Assembly (NCBI RefSeq): GCF_007744075.1
Contig: NZ_CP036266.1
Span: 7,778,564-7,842,563, forward strand
Length of the DNA stretch: 64,000 bases
Reading direction: 5' to 3'
DNA from: Gimesia chilikensis
GTDB taxonomy: Bacteria > Planctomycetota > Planctomycetia > Planctomycetales > Planctomycetaceae
Part shown: piece after piece, positions 63,740-64,000 of the stretch
Position numbering within the stretch: the first letter of the stretch is position 1
Layout of the letters: every line of letters starts with the position of its first letter
Notes under the pieces: model-generated
Seen by the model: only the letters and a program-made list of their open reading frames with translations
Database searches by the model: none
What the model was told of the DNA's origin: nothing
Translations under genes and position numbers: made by a program

Positions 63740-63896
63740 TCATATTAACGTGCGTACATGTTCTCATAAAAGTCATGAAAAAACAACTAAGATCAATGCT
63801 CAATCTCAGGGAAGGGGAGTCTGACACTTGACAGCAACCGCTGTTTGCCTCTAAACACGAAGCACATCGTTTTGAATTTCCAGGAAGGCCAGGTAC

Positions 63897-64000
63897 ATGC
63901 TGGATAAGATTTTTTTTATCATCGCCTGCATCATTATCCCCGTGTTATGGGGAGTGATCGTGAACTGGATTTTCAATCAATGGCAAGATCGCTCGAACAA
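63897..64000 (+). CDS. Small membrane protein, N-terminal part (runs off the window)
   Basis: ATG 63897 starts MLDKIFFIIACIIIPVLWG, a strong transmembrane helix, and the frame remains open to the window end (34 codons). CAGGAAGG upstream is a possible ribosome site. The rest lies outside the window; family not recognisable. Confidence 0.6.
   Translation, partial: MLDKIFFIIACIIIPVLWGVIVNWIFNQWQDRSN

Noticed and set aside
1-64000. tRNA, rRNA, CRISPR and insertion sequences
   Set aside because: I looked for cloverleaf-like blocks, regularly spaced repeats and transposase-like proteins and saw none; this was by eye only.

Overview
The window is chromosomal DNA, most likely from a planctomycete close to Gimesia (an inference). 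The signs are two tandem DUF1559 proteins with pilin-type N-termini, a large secreted dehydrogenase-like protein with HEAT-type repeats and a C-terminal CxxCH haem site, a secreted CTPSR sulfatase, a twin-arginine Gfo/Idh/MocA oxidoreductase, and several long proteins with signal peptides and no clear family. Genes are densely packed on both strands. I saw no rRNA, tRNA, CRISPR array or insertion sequence.

Layout. 0-5 kb: a GspE/PilB-type ATPase and a membrane-anchored STAS protein (minus), then a plus-strand trio of small membrane or coiled-coil proteins, including a 53-residue protein at 4403-4564, closed by a strong bidirectional terminator. 4.6-11 kb, minus: rhodanese, alpha/beta hydrolase, TlpA-like thioredoxin, M32 carboxypeptidase, and an ExbD plus toroid-domain pair. 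11-16 kb: a membrane protein coupled to a methyltransferase, a membrane protein, and an exported helical protein. 16-24 kb: csrA behind a good sigma-54 type promoter match, an S41 protease lipoprotein, the tRNA t6A enzyme Sua5/TsaC, a hybrid histidine kinase and a CheB methylesterase.

24-36 kb: an esterase, then a long minus-strand run that reads as a type IV pilus/type II secretion-like operon: three tandem GspF-like proteins, two prepilin-like proteins, a PilX-like protein, two DUF1559 proteins, then a large membrane protein and an ABC-2 type permease. The only matching ATPase in the window is the distant GspE at 93-1322.

36-48.7 kb: asnS and a secreted esterase, then three intact phage head/packaging genes (large terminase, portal, prohead protease) on the plus strand, separated by host-type genes (SSS symporter, aminotransferase, YkgJ-like cysteine-cluster protein). 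No capsid or tail gene follows. The protease carries an extra C-terminal segment resembling the end of a glycosyltransferase and overlaps a GC-rich methyltransferase gene, so this junction looks recombinant. It is the strongest candidate for something undescribed: a scattered, perhaps domesticated, packaging module.

48.7-64 kb: a PH-like membrane protein, a putative metalloprotease, a 2OG-Fe(II) oxygenase next to a Gfo/Idh/MocA oxidoreductase, and an unusual three-gene minus-strand cluster (zinc-ribbon protein, coiled-coil protein, and a regulator joining a LexA-type helix-turn-helix to a CsrA-like tail). Then come the haem-binding dehydrogenase-like protein and sulfatase, a small membrane protein, a HAD-like protein, a DUF455 ferritin-like protein, a methyltransferase, DprA, and the start of a small membrane protein running off the edge.
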